DNA of 64,000 nucleotides from NCBI GenBank assembly GCA_020637675.1, contig JACKKD010000003.1:310001-374000 (forward strand). Direction: 5' to 3'. This document shows, piece by piece, positions 26,085-34,239 of the stretch. Within the stretch, counting starts at the first letter, position 1. Every line of letters starts with the position of its first letter. This DNA comes from Paracoccaceae bacterium. Lineage in GTDB: Bacteria; Pseudomonadota; Alphaproteobacteria; Rhodobacterales; Rhodobacteraceae. The notes under the pieces are model-generated. The model was not told the origin of the DNA. It worked only from the letters and a program-made list of their open reading frames with translations, and made no database searches. Made by a program: the position numbers and the translations under genes.

Positions 26085-28235
26085 TCAGCCCCTCCGCCAG
26101 GCATGGAACCGGCCAAGAACAGCAAGAGCCCTCGGGTTCACATGGGCCCTGCGCCATTCGCCGGCGGCGAACTTGTTCGCCTCGGCGAGTGTCGGGTAGG
26201 TGTGAATGGTGGAGAGGATCGCGCCCAGCCCCTTCCCGTGCTTCATCGCGAAGACGAACTCGGCCAGCAGGTCCCCGGCATGGGCGCCGACGATGGTCGC
26301 GCCGAGGATCGTATCCTTACCCGGCGGAGTGAGGAGCTTGACGAAGCCTGTCGCCGACCCGTCGGCGATGGCGCGATCAAGGTCGTCGATCCCATAGCGC
26401 GTTACCTCGTGAGCAATTCCCTTTTCCTTGGCCTCGGATTCCGAAAGCCCGACGCGGGCGACCTCGGGGTCGGTGAATGTGGCCCATGGAATGACCCGGT
26501 AATCGACCCTGAATCGGCGCAATGCGCCGAAAAGCGCATTGATGGAGGCGAACCAGGCCTGATGCGCCGCGGTGTGGGTGAATTGGTAGGGGCCCGCCAC
26601 GTCGCCCGCCGCATAGATGTTCGGAAAGCGGGTTTCGAGCCATTCGTTCGTTTCTATCACCTTGCCGGCCGGAATGCCGAGCTCCTCGAGCCCGTAGCCG
26701 GTCAGCCGTGCCGCGCGGCCCACGGCAATGATGAGATCGTCGAAGCCGATCCTGCGGTGCTCTCCATTCGCCTCGACTTCGATCCACTTCTCGCCCCCGG
26801 TCACGCCGCAGGCAAGGGCGCGGTGCGAGGTGAGGATTGCCACTCCGTCGAACGCCAGCGCCGCGCGGACGGTTTCCGCCACGTCTTCGTCCTCACGCAT
26901 CAGCAGGCGGGGAAGCATCTCCACTTGCGTTACCTCGGAGCCCAGCCGCGCAAAGCTCTGCGCCAGTTCGCAGCCGATCGGCCCGCCGCCCAGAACGACG
27001 AGCCGTCGCGGAGCGCGCTCACGCCGGGCCATCTCCTCCCAGAGCGTGTCCGAGGTCAGGTAGCCCACGGTTTCGAGGCCGGGCAGCCCCGGCACGAAGG
27101 GCGCGGCGCCCGTGGCAAGAATGATGGCACGTGTGGTCAGGCGGTCCTGCCGCCCGTCATCGCGGGAAATCTCGACCGTCCAGGGATCGACGAGCCGCGC
27201 GTGACCCTTGATGACCTCGGCGCCGAGCCGCTCGTAGCGTTCCGCGGAATCATGGGGCTCGATGGCGCCAATGACGTCGCGAATGCGGGCGAATATCTGC
27301 GGGAAAGAAATGCCTGGCGCTACAGGGTCGAGCCCGTACCGGTCCGCGTGTCGCATCTGATGGGCGAGCTTGGCCGACCGGATCAGCGCCTTGGACGGAA
27401 CGCAGCCAAAGTTCAGGCAATCGCCGCCCATCCTGTTTGCCTCCACGATGGTAACCTTCGCCTTCACCGCCGCCGCGATATAGGTCGCGACGAGCCCTGC
27501 CGATCCCGCGCCGATCACTATGAGGTTCCGGTCGAACCGGGCGGGCTGGCGGTAGCCGGAATAGGACCTGCGCCGCCGGATGATCCCCACGACGAGCTTC
27601 GCAACCCAGGGAAAAAGTCCCAGAAGCGCGAAGGAAAGCAGAATCGGCGCGGAAACTATGCCCGTAAGACTTTCGAGTTCGCCGAGCCGCGTGCCGGCGT
27701 TCACGTAGACCGACGTGCCGGCGAGCATCCCGACCTGGCTGACGAGGTAGAAGGTGAGGGTGCGGATCGGCGTGAGCCCCATGAGCAGGTTCACGGCGAA
27801 GAACGGCACGACGGGGATCAGCCGCAGGGTGAAGAGAAAGAAGGCACCGTCGCGTGCGATTCCGTCGTCGATCGCCCTGAGCCGGTCGCCGAACCGGTCA
27901 TGCACCCAGTCGCGAAGCAGGTACCGCGCCGTCAGGAACGCCAGCGTCGCGCCGAGGCTCGAGGCGAATGACACCAGGACTAGGGCCGTGCCGAACCCGA
28001 AGAGCGCCCCCGCAGCCAGCGTCATCCAGACCGCAACCGGCAATGACAGGGCCGTCACGACGACATAGGCCGCGAAGAATCCGGCGCCGACGGCCAAGGG
28101 CCGTTGCATGTGCCAGGCGTGCAGATCCTCCATCCGCGCACCAAGCGAGTCGAGGTCCAAGGGATAGCGGCCGATGACTGCGATGAGCGCCACGACGGCC
28201 AGCACAAGTCCGGCAAAGAGCAATGGCTTTCGCAT
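26085..28235 (-). CDS. TVP38/TMEM64 (VTT) membrane domain fused to a flavin disulfide reductase
   Basis: A 716-residue fusion. Residues 1-230 form a TVP38/TMEM64 (DedA-like, VTT) membrane domain, with the tell-tale FLTARYLLRDWVHDRFGDRL and LIPVVPFFAVNLLMGLT. Residues 240-716 form a class I pyridine nucleotide-disulfide oxidoreductase resembling mercuric reductase and dihydrolipoamide dehydrogenase. It has the FAD motif IVIGAGSAGLVATYIA, redox pair GGDCLNFGCVPSK, NAD motif VVLGGGPIGCELAQSFARLG and dimer-interface HTYPTLAEANKFA. The mercuric-reductase C-terminal Cys pair is absent. I chose ATG 28235 with AAGGAAC upstream. It heads the ynj-like operon. E. coli ydjX and ydjZ in the matching operon are TVP38 proteins too. 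Confidence 0.9.
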   Translation of the reverse strand: MRKPLLFAGLVLAVVALIAVIGRYPLDLDSLGARMEDLHAWHMQRPLAVGAGFFAAYVVVTALSLPVAVWMTLAAGALFGFGTALVLVSFASSLGATLAFLTARYLLRDWVHDRFGDRLRAIDDGIARDGAFFLFTLRLIPVVPFFAVNLLMGLTPIRTLTFYLVSQVGMLAGTSVYVNAGTRLGELESLTGIVSAPILLSFALLGLFPWVAKLVVGIIRRRRSYSGYRQPARFDRNLIVIGAGSAGLVATYIAAAVKAKVTIVEANRMGGDCLNFGCVPSKALIRSAKLAHQMRHADRYGLDPVAPGISFPQIFARIRDVIGAIEPHDSAERYERLGAEVIKGHARLVDPWTVEISRDDGRQDRLTTRAIILATGAAPFVPGLPGLETVGYLTSDTLWEEMARRERAPRRLVVLGGGPIGCELAQSFARLGSEVTQVEMLPRLLMREDEDVAETVRAALAFDGVAILTSHRALACGVTGGEKWIEVEANGEHRRIGFDDLIIAVGRAARLTGYGLEELGIPAGKVIETNEWLETRFPNIYAAGDVAGPYQFTHTAAHQAWFASINALFGALRRFRVDYRVIPWATFTDPEVARVGLSESEAKEKGIAHEVTRYGIDDLDRAIADGSATGFVKLLTPPGKDTILGATIVGAHAGDLLAEFVFAMKHGKGLGAILSTIHTYPTLAEANKFAAGEWRRAHVNPRALAVLGRFHAWRRG

Positions 28236-28400
28236 CAGGCACGTTCCTTCCTGCCCGACGGACACGGAAACCGCAGGAATTCGCGGTACTAACCGGCTGC
28301 CGGACTGCCCGCCGTTTGTGCACTGAAGGCGCGGGGTCGGCCAAGTGCATTACAAGCATGTCCTTGTCTCGTGATGATCCGTGAGGAGGACACATGGAAG

Positions 28401-28422
28401 GGGCGCCCGTTGCAGGGCGCCC
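28401..28422 (-). terminator. Weak terminator-like hairpin after cytochrome c
   Basis: GGGCGCCC-GTTGCA-GGGCGCCC can form a perfect 8-bp stem 77 bases past the cytochrome stop. Only two Ts follow it on either strand, so termination would be weak or factor-dependent. The 28236-28498 gap also must contain the promoter of the ynj-like operon. Confidence 0.4.
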
Positions 28423-28498
28423 TTCGCGAGAGACCCGACGTTGAAGGAAACGGCGGCCCGCACTTTCGCGACCCGCATGCTTCCTCGACGCGAAGCGC

Positions 28499-28909
28499 CT
28501 ATTGCTGAATCGATTCCAGGTACATCGCCAGCGACAGTACGCGACCGCGGACCTCCAGCACCGATCCGTAGGGATTGTTCGGGCCTGGCTCGGTTGATGC
28601 GAAGACGCGGCCGAAGACGGGCATGGCGCCGCCATGGGCCCGGACGCCCGTGCGCCCGTCGATGACATGGATCACTTTCAGCATCGGGAATTCACCGTCA
28701 TTACCCTGCGACAGGAGTGTCAGGTTCGGCGAGGGAACGGTCATCAGATTGGCCATGTCGCCGTCGCCCTTGCCGCTTGCGCCGTGGCAGGCGGCACAAT
28801 AGTCAGCGTAGAGTCCTGCGCCGACGTCGGCATCCTGTGCCGACGCGATGCCCGCTGCCGCAAGTCCGAAGACCGCACCTGCGGCGATTGCTTTCGTGAA
28901 GTCCATCAT
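28499..28909 (-). CDS. Periplasmic class I cytochrome c
   Basis: A 136-residue exported monohaem cytochrome c. The signal peptide is MMDFTKAIAAGAVFGLAAAGIASAQ (cleavage near 24). The haem site is CAACH (Cys38, Cys41, His42), and Met96 in GGAMPVFGRVF is the likely sixth ligand. YADYCAACHGASGKGDGD is typical of small electron carriers and of the cytochrome subunits of oxidases and dehydrogenases. GGAGG precedes ATG 28909; the second ATG at 28906 is equivalent. A possible FNR-type box is upstream. The partner is unknown and the operon appears to be single-gene. Confidence 0.88.
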   Translation of the reverse strand: MMDFTKAIAAGAVFGLAAAGIASAQDADVGAGLYADYCAACHGASGKGDGDMANLMTVPSPNLTLLSQGNDGEFPMLKVIHVIDGRTGVRAHGGAMPVFGRVFASTEPGPNNPYGSVLEVRGRVLSLAMYLESIQQ

Positions 28910-28972
28910 TGCCTTCCTCCCATGAATGCGTCTCCGCGAGAGAAGAGTAGCGTGCATCGGTGCCGGCCGGAC

Positions 28973-28984
28973 TGATCCGGATCA
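28973..28984. promoter_or_regulatory. Palindrome, possible weak FNR-type box
   Basis: TGATCCGGATCA is a perfect 12-bp palindrome centred 69 bases before the cytochrome c ATG. It differs from TTGAT-N4-ATCAA only at the two outer bases. Position and gene type (cytochrome c) fit FNR control, but the match is imperfect. Confidence 0.35.
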
Positions 28985-28996
28985 CTCCCGGCGGGA

Positions 28997-30250
28997 TCAG
29001 GCCAGAAGCATGCGGCCGTCGTGTCCGCGTACGGCGGCGTCGACGATCCGGCCCTCGGCCTGGTCGGTTGCGAAGGCGACTTCGGTGAAGGTCTCGGTAC
29101 GCCCCATCCGGGGACCCTCGGTCAGGACGCGGTGCACCCTGCCGACCTCGGCCGCCAGATGCCGGGTCAGCGCGGCTTCGCCCGCCGCCCGAAGCCGCGC
29201 CGCACGCTCGCGGATGGCAGGGCCGCTCACCTGCGGCATCCGCGCCGCCGGCGTGCCCTTGCGGGGGCTGAACGGAAAGACGTGCAGGAACGTCAGGCCG
29301 CATTCGTCCACCAGCCCGAGCGAGTTCTCGAACATCGCCTCGGTCTCGGTCGGGAAGCCGGCGATGATGTCGGCGCCGAAGACGATGCCAGGCCGGAGCC
29401 GCCGCGCCTCATCGCAGAACCGGATCGCATCGACCCTGAGATGCCGCCGTTTCATCCGCTTCAGGATCAGGTCGTCGCCGTGCTGGAGCGACAGGTGCAG
29501 ATGCGGCATGAGCCTCGGCTCGGTCGCGATGGCCCGCATGAGGTTCTCATCCGCCTCGATCGAGTCGATGGACGAAATCCGCAGCCGCGCGAGGTCGGGG
29601 ACCAGCCGCAGGATTCGCATGACGAGATCGCCGAGCTGCGGTGCGCCCGGCAGGTCGGCCCCCCAGGAGGTCAGGTCCACGCCCGTCAGGACGACCTCGA
29701 GAAAGCCGCGGTCCACCAGCCGCTTGATCTGATCCACCACAACCCCCGCCGGGACGGAGCGGGAGTTGCCCCGGCCGAAGGGAATGATGCAGAAGGTGCA
29801 GCGGTGATCGCAACCGTTCTGGACCTGCACATAGGCTCTGTGGCGGCCGAATCCGTCGATCAGGTGCCCCGCCGTTTCGCGCACCGACATGATGTCATCG
29901 ACCATCACGCGCTCGGTGGCGCCGATGAGGTCGGGCGCCTTCAGCGCTGCCCAGGTCTCTGCCCTCATCTTCTCGGCGTTACCGATCACGCGTGTCACTT
30001 CGGGCATAGCGGCGAATGTCCCGGGCTCCACCTGCGCGGCGCAGCCGGTGACGATCAGTGGCGCCTCGGGGTGGTCACGCCGGAGGCGGCGGATCTCCTG
30101 CTTCGCCTTGCGGACGGCCTCGGCCGTGACGGCGCAGGTGTTCACCACGACCGCCCCTTCAAGCCCGGCGGCGGCGGCGAGTTCCCTCATTGCCTCGGTC
30201 TCGTAGGCGTTGAGCCGGCAGCCGAGGGTTGAGAAGACAGGTGCGGTCAT
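28997..30250 (-). CDS. mtaB: tRNA t6A37 methylthiotransferase MtaB
   Basis: A 417-residue radical-SAM enzyme that adds a methylthio group to t6A37 of tRNAs reading ANN codons. The N-terminal MTTase domain has Cys residues for one iron-sulfur cluster (STLGCRLNAYE, NTCAVT, TGCAAQ). The radical-SAM motif is CDHRCTFCIIPFGRG. A TRAM-like C-terminal region follows. The start at 30250 overlaps the dapF stop in ATGA, so the two are translationally coupled, an arrangement I recall from other alphaproteobacteria. Confidence 0.94.
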   Translation of the reverse strand: MTAPVFSTLGCRLNAYETEAMRELAAAAGLEGAVVVNTCAVTAEAVRKAKQEIRRLRRDHPEAPLIVTGCAAQVEPGTFAAMPEVTRVIGNAEKMRAETWAALKAPDLIGATERVMVDDIMSVRETAGHLIDGFGRHRAYVQVQNGCDHRCTFCIIPFGRGNSRSVPAGVVVDQIKRLVDRGFLEVVLTGVDLTSWGADLPGAPQLGDLVMRILRLVPDLARLRISSIDSIEADENLMRAIATEPRLMPHLHLSLQHGDDLILKRMKRRHLRVDAIRFCDEARRLRPGIVFGADIIAGFPTETEAMFENSLGLVDECGLTFLHVFPFSPRKGTPAARMPQVSGPAIRERAARLRAAGEAALTRHLAAEVGRVHRVLTEGPRMGRTETFTEVAFATDQAEGRIVDAAVRGHDGRMLLA

Positions 30251-31086
30251 GCGTTCTGGGCGATAAAGGCGGGCGTCAGCACGCCGTCGAAGACATGGGC
30301 GGTCGGGCCGGCCATCCAGACGCCATCATCGCGCCAGTCGATCTCGAGCGTGCCGCCGTCAAGGTCAAGCGTCACCTGCCGGCTTGTCAGCCCGCGCAGA
30401 TGCGCGGCAACGGCTGTTGCACAAGCCCCCGACCCGCAGGCGAGCGTGACGCCCGTGCCGCGTTCCCAGACGCGCATCCTCAGCCGGTCGGCTGCCGTAA
30501 CGGTCGCGTACTCGACGTTCGTTGCCTTCGGGAAGAGCGGGTGATGCTCGACCGTCGCGCCCTCGCGCTCGAGATCGACCGCCTCCGCGTCCGGCACGAA
30601 GAAGACGCAATGGGGGTTTCCCATGCCGACCGCGACGGGATCACCGGACAGGGGCAGGTGCATCAGGTCCGCTTCCGCGGCGAGCGGAACGCCCTGCCAG
30701 TCGAGGATCGGATCGCCCATGTTGACGCTGATGAGCCCGTCCTGCCGCCGCACTGCTGCGAGCCTCCCGCGTTCGGTCGTGAAGGTCACGGCGCCGCGCT
30801 GCAGCACGCCCATCATGTAGTCGGCGACGCAGCGCGAGGCATTGCCACAGGCCCCGGCCCGGCTGCCGTCCGCGTTCCAGAAGTCGAGCGCGTAGTCGGC
30901 ACCCTCTGCCTCGCGGATTTCGGCGAGCTGGTCAAAGCCTACGCCCCGGTGCCTGTCCCCGAGCGCCGCGGCGAGCCGGGCGGTGGCTACAGATTGCCGC
31001 CCCCGTGAATCGATGACCACGAAGTCATTGCCTGCGCCATGCATCTTCATGAACGGCAGGCCGGCTGAGGCGCGCGCATCCTTCAT
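30247..31086 (-). CDS. dapF: Diaminopimelate epimerase
   Basis: A 279-residue PLP-independent epimerase that converts LL- to meso-diaminopimelate for lysine and peptidoglycan synthesis. The two catalytic cysteines are in ACGNASRC and ACGSGACAT. KMHGAGNDFVVID at the N-terminus is the family hallmark. The start ATG is at 31086. It overlaps mtaB by four bases. dapD, another gene of the same pathway, lies 3 kb away on the same strand. The tRNA-Lys gene starts about 100 bases upstream, pointing the other way. Confidence 0.96.
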   Translation of the reverse strand: MKDARASAGLPFMKMHGAGNDFVVIDSRGRQSVATARLAAALGDRHRGVGFDQLAEIREAEGADYALDFWNADGSRAGACGNASRCVADYMMGVLQRGAVTFTTERGRLAAVRRQDGLISVNMGDPILDWQGVPLAAEADLMHLPLSGDPVAVGMGNPHCVFFVPDAEAVDLEREGATVEHHPLFPKATNVEYATVTAADRLRMRVWERGTGVTLACGSGACATAVAAHLRGLTSRQVTLDLDGGTLEIDWRDDGVWMAGPTAHVFDGVLTPAFIAQNA

Positions 31087-31183
31087 GCCGCGCCCTATAC
31101 GCGCGAGCCGGGGATTTTGCCAGTGCCGCCTGCTTTTGCACTTGACCGGCCCCGGCCGGGTTCATAAAGAGGCGCCCTGTGAT

Positions 31184-31259
31184 GGGCCCGTAGCTCAGTT
31201 GGTAGAGCAACTGACTTTTAATCAGTGGGTCACAGGTTCGAATCCTGTCGGGCTCACCA
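31184..31259 (+). tRNA. tRNA-Lys (anticodon TTT)
   Basis: A complete 76-base tRNA including an encoded CCA. The acceptor GGGCCCG pairs with CGGGCTC (one G-T wobble). The D-arm is TAGCTCAGTTGGTAGAGCA, the anticodon arm CTGACTTTTAATCAG reads TTT, and the T-arm contains GGTTCGAATCC. It lies between divergent dapF and convergent Trm112-like genes. Confidence 0.96.
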
Positions 31260-31607
31260 CCTTTGTCAAATACTTGCGTCGTCTCCCGGATTCGCTCGCT
31301 GTCACGCCAGCGGTTCGGGTTGCGCGCGGGTGTCGTGACTTCGTCGACTGGGTGAGCTGACTCGCCAGCTGCCAGTGCCGGGCCAGAGGTGTCTCGGGGA
31401 AACAAGTGCCAATCTCGTTACAGGCGCAGCCTACCCACGATTTTGTCCCGGCTTCGCCGACTGGGCGAGGAGAGAGGATAGCTTCCCAGAGGCTTGGTGG
31501 GGAACGCGATGCGAGAGTAAGCGTTCAGCCATGGCCGCGTAGCCAAGCGAACTCTGCCTCCGGCAAACCCGGCGCGGTCCGAAATTCCGCTTCCCGCCCT
31601 CGCCACC
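31260..31607. other. Gene-poor spacer after tRNA-Lys
   Basis: I see no credible gene, tRNA or terminator in these 348 bases. A short motif, TTCGYCGACTGGGYGAG, occurs twice, at about 31340-31356 and 31453-31469, with two differences. It may be remnants of an old tRNA-downstream insertion or just chance. Confidence 0.4.
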
Positions 31608-31790
31608 TCACTCCAGCCGGCGCGCCTCGTCCACCAGCATCACCGGAATGCCGTCCCGGATCGGATAGGCGAGTTTCGCGGGTCTCGAGACGAGCTCCTG
31701 GCGCGCGGCGTCGTAGCTGAGCGGCGCCTGGGTCAGGGGGCAGACGAGTGCCTCAAGCATTCGCCGGTCTGGCATGATTCCCTCCGTCAT
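31608..31790 (-). CDS. Trm112-family (UPF0434) small zinc-ribbon-like protein
   Basis: A 60-residue protein of the Trm112/YcaR (UPF0434) family. It has MLEALVCPLTQAPLSYDAAR, then an AYPIRDGIPVMLVDEAR segment, the family's conserved tail. Only one of the usual zinc cysteines is present (CPLTQ), as in many bacterial members. In eukaryotes and archaea Trm112 activates methyltransferases; the bacterial role is unclear. ATG 31790 overlaps the upstream stop in ATGA, so it is coupled to the Lon-substrate-domain gene. Confidence 0.88.
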   Translation of the reverse strand: MTEGIMPDRRMLEALVCPLTQAPLSYDAARQELVSRPAKLAYPIRDGIPVMLVDEARRLE

Positions 31791-32425
31791 TGCACCACCT
31801 CCTCGCCGCCGGAGCGCAGCGCGAATTCCATCAGCGTCACCAGCGTTTCGCGCCGGGTCTGGAGCGAGGGCGCCTCCAGAAGCGCCTGCTTGTCCTCGGG
31901 TTCGAAGGGGCAAAGCATGGCGAGCGAGTTGACGAGAAGCTCGTCCCCCGCCTCGCGCAGGCTTTCCCAGTCGGTCGAGAGTTGCTCGGCATCGAAGTAG
32001 CGGCGCAGCAGCTTCAGGAAGCCCTCGCGGGCGAAGCCGGGGTCTTCCTCCGGCCCGCCGCGGTCACGCTCGAACCCGTTCCAGCGGACCTCGGCGGCGA
32101 GATAGGGCGCGAATCCCGAGATCTCGCGCATGAGGCGGAAGCGCGAGACACCGGTGAGGGTGATCATGTAGCGACCGTCGTCGGTTTCCGAGAACCCGGT
32201 GACGCGGCCGGCGGAGCCGATGGCGGCGAGGCGCGGCTGGCCGTCCGGGCCCGGCCGCGGCTGGATCATGCCGATGAGCCGGTGCGGCGTCTTCAGCACA
32301 TCCTCGAGCATGGCGAGGTAGCGCGGCTCGAAAATCTGCAGCGGCAGGCGCGCGCGCGGCAGGAGAAGCGCCCCCGGCAGGGGAAAGAGCGGGATCTTGT
32401 CCGGCAGGTCGCCCTTGAGCCTCAT
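31787..32425 (-). CDS. Lon N-terminal (substrate-binding) domain protein
   Basis: A 212-residue cytosolic protein carrying only the LON substrate-binding domain: IPLFPLPGALLLPRARLPLQ, then IFEPRYLAML near the start and a helical tail. It lacks the ATPase and protease domains of Lon, as is normal for this stand-alone family. It is encoded between the CnoX-like thioredoxin and the Trm112-like protein, a set often together in Rhodobacteraceae and likely connected to protein quality control. Molecular function is not established. Confidence 0.9.
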   Translation of the reverse strand: MRLKGDLPDKIPLFPLPGALLLPRARLPLQIFEPRYLAMLEDVLKTPHRLIGMIQPRPGPDGQPRLAAIGSAGRVTGFSETDDGRYMITLTGVSRFRLMREISGFAPYLAAEVRWNGFERDRGGPEEDPGFAREGFLKLLRRYFDAEQLSTDWESLREAGDELLVNSLAMLCPFEPEDKQALLEAPSLQTRRETLVTLMEFALRSGGEEVVQ

Positions 32426-32470
32426 GACCGTGATCCTGATCTGCGCGTCACCGTCCGCAAGGCGGCCGGA

Positions 32471-33376
32471 TCAGGCGAAGAGAAGCGAGGAGAGCTTGCG
32501 CCGGCCCTTCAGCACGATCGGGTCGTTGGGCTTCAGCGCGTCGAAGATGGTGAAGAGCTGCTTTCTGGCCGCACCGTCGTTCCAGTCGCGGTCGCGGCGG
32601 AAGAGTTCCAGAAGCTCCTCGACGGCGCCCTCGACCTTGCCCGCGGCATGGAGCGCGAGCGCGAGGTCGAAGCGGGCCTGATGGTCGTCGGGGTGCGCCA
32701 GAACGCGGTCGAGCAGTTCCGCGACGGGGCCGGCGCTGGCCGCCTGGCGGGACAGCGCCAGTTGGGCCCGGGCCGCTTCCACCTCGGCCGAGCCGGCGAT
32801 GGCGGCGGGCGCGGCGGCCAGCAGGCCTTCGGCCTGGTCGGTCTGGCCGAGAGCGAGATGGGCGCGCACGAGCCCGCCGTAGGCGCGGGCGTTCTCAGGC
32901 TCTTCTCCGAGGATCGCGGCGAAGGTCTCCGCGGCGTCCACGGCTGCACCCTGGGCGAGCATCTCCTCGGCCGCGTCGAGCGCCTCGCCGAGGCCGCCGT
33001 CGCCGGCAAGGCCCGCGAGCTTCTCGACGAAGGTCTTGATCTGCGACGGCGGAATCGCGCCCTGGAAGCCGTCCACGGGCTTGCCCTGCCAGAAGGCATA
33101 GACCGTCGGGATCGACTGGATGCGGAGTTGCGCCGCGATCGTCTGGTTCTCGTCAACGTTGACCTTGGCCATGCGGACCTTGCCGCGCGCGGCCTGGACT
33201 GCGGATTCGAGCGCGGGGCCGAGGGTCTTGCAGGGGCCGCACCACGGCGCCCAGAAGTCGACGATGACGGGAACCTCGCGGCTCGCCTCGATCACCTCCG
33301 TCATGAAGTCCGCTTCGGTCACGTCGCGGACGAGGTCGCCGGCGGTCGCGCCGGTCTTCTGGTCGAATTCGAGCAT
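32471..33376 (-). CDS. Thioredoxin-TPR co-chaperone, CnoX/YbbN-like
   Basis: A 301-residue protein. The N-terminal thioredoxin domain (residues 15-120) retains the active-site WCGPCK (Cys46, Cys49). The C-terminal part (130-301) has tetratricopeptide-like helices. CnoX/YbbN proteins hold unfolding proteins under oxidative stress and hand them to chaperones. E. coli YbbN has SQHC in place of CGPC, so this alphaproteobacterial type should have real redox activity, like Caulobacter CnoX. It is upstream of the Lon-domain gene by 45 bases. Confidence 0.9.
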   Translation of the reverse strand: MLEFDQKTGATAGDLVRDVTEADFMTEVIEASREVPVIVDFWAPWCGPCKTLGPALESAVQAARGKVRMAKVNVDENQTIAAQLRIQSIPTVYAFWQGKPVDGFQGAIPPSQIKTFVEKLAGLAGDGGLGEALDAAEEMLAQGAAVDAAETFAAILGEEPENARAYGGLVRAHLALGQTDQAEGLLAAAPAAIAGSAEVEAARAQLALSRQAASAGPVAELLDRVLAHPDDHQARFDLALALHAAGKVEGAVEELLELFRRDRDWNDGAARKQLFTIFDALKPNDPIVLKGRRKLSSLLFA

Positions 33377-33465
33377 GTCTGCCCCCTTGAGTGGCTGGTT
33401 GCCCCCTATATGCGCGCGATGACCGCGAAGGCCAAGGGGGGGTGCGGCCCAGGCGCGCGATCCGC

Positions 33466-33792
33466 TCAGTCGTAGAACGGCGTCACGTCGGCGACGATCA
33501 CCGCGTTCTCGGCCAGGGCCCGGTCCATGAGCGCACGCTCGTCGGGCCCGACCTCGTGGCCCCCGGCCTCGCGTTCCTCGGCGGTGCCGTAGCCGGTGAC
33601 GTCGAGCGGCGCCATGTCGGCCTGCTTCAGAATCGCCACAGTCTCGCGCACGGCCTCGTCCTCGTCCACGCCGGTGGCATAGACCATGAGCGCGGCGCCG
33701 GTGGCCTTGGCGGGAAGGCCGTCGCCGGCACTGCGCCCGACCTCGACGAGAAGGGTGTAGACCCGTTGCGGGCGCCTCGGCAGTTCGGCCAT
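33466..33792 (-). CDS. Hypothetical protein
   Basis: A 108-residue soluble, acidic protein with no signal peptide or membrane helix. The segment AALMVYATGVDEDEAVRETV followed by AILKQADMAPLDVTGYGT looks like a small alpha/beta fold. It sits 4 bases downstream of the HbpS/GlcG-like gene and shares its strand with dapD, so it is probably part of that operon. I do not recognise the family and suggest no function. Confidence 0.75.
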   Translation of the reverse strand: MAELPRRPQRVYTLLVEVGRSAGDGLPAKATGAALMVYATGVDEDEAVRETVAILKQADMAPLDVTGYGTAEEREAGGHEVGPDERALMDRALAENAVIVADVTPFYD

Positions 33793-33796
33793 GATC

Positions 33797-34228
33797 TCAA
33801 CCGCCGTCCGCGACGAGCCCGGCGGCAGCGATGCCGGCCGATGCGGCGGCCTCGTCGTTGTCCGAGGTGTCGCCCGAGACGCCCACCGCGCCGATCAGCG
33901 CGCCATCGGCGGCGCGGATCAGCACGCCGCCCGCGACCGGGACCATCTCTCCGCCCACAGCATGGACGGCGCCGGCGAAGAAATGCGGCCGTTCGATCGC
34001 CATCTGGCCGATGGCGCGCGAGCCGAGGCCCAGCGCAACCGCGCCCCTCGCCTTGCCGAGGGCGATTTCGAAGCGCTTCAGGCTGGTGCCGTCCTCGCTG
34101 GCCGCCGCGACGACGGCGCCGCGCGCGTCAAGGACGACGATGCTGAGTGCCTTGAAACCGCTGGTCCGCGCATGGCCAAGCGCGGCCGTCGCGATGGTCT
34201 GTGCCTTCGCCAGTGTCAGTGCGGTCAT
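33797..34228 (-). CDS. HbpS/GlcG-family protein
   Basis: A 143-residue small cytosolic protein of the GlcG/HbpS family. It has LAKAQTIATAALGHA, SIVVLDARGAVVAAASEDG, and the Gly-rich VPVAGGVLIRAADGALIGAV and GVSGDTSDNDEAAA. Relatives bind haem or cobalamin-like ligands, or sit by glycolate genes. I chose ATG 34228. It is 11 bases after dapD and 4 before the hypothetical gene, so the three may be one transcript, although a direct lysine-pathway role is not implied. Confidence 0.87.
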   Translation of the reverse strand: MTALTLAKAQTIATAALGHARTSGFKALSIVVLDARGAVVAAASEDGTSLKRFEIALGKARGAVALGLGSRAIGQMAIERPHFFAGAVHAVGGEMVPVAGGVLIRAADGALIGAVGVSGDTSDNDEAAASAGIAAAGLVADGG

Positions 34229-34239
34229 GGCCTGCCCCC

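Noticed and set aside
25500..27971. Plus-strand open frame of about 820 codons opposite the ynjF-like and TVP38-reductase genes
   Set aside because: No start signal or domain; the opposite strand encodes well-known families throughout.
31790..33475. Plus-strand open frame of about 560 codons opposite the Lon-domain and CnoX-like genes
   Set aside because: Low-complexity translation and no similarity; minus-strand genes overlap it completely.
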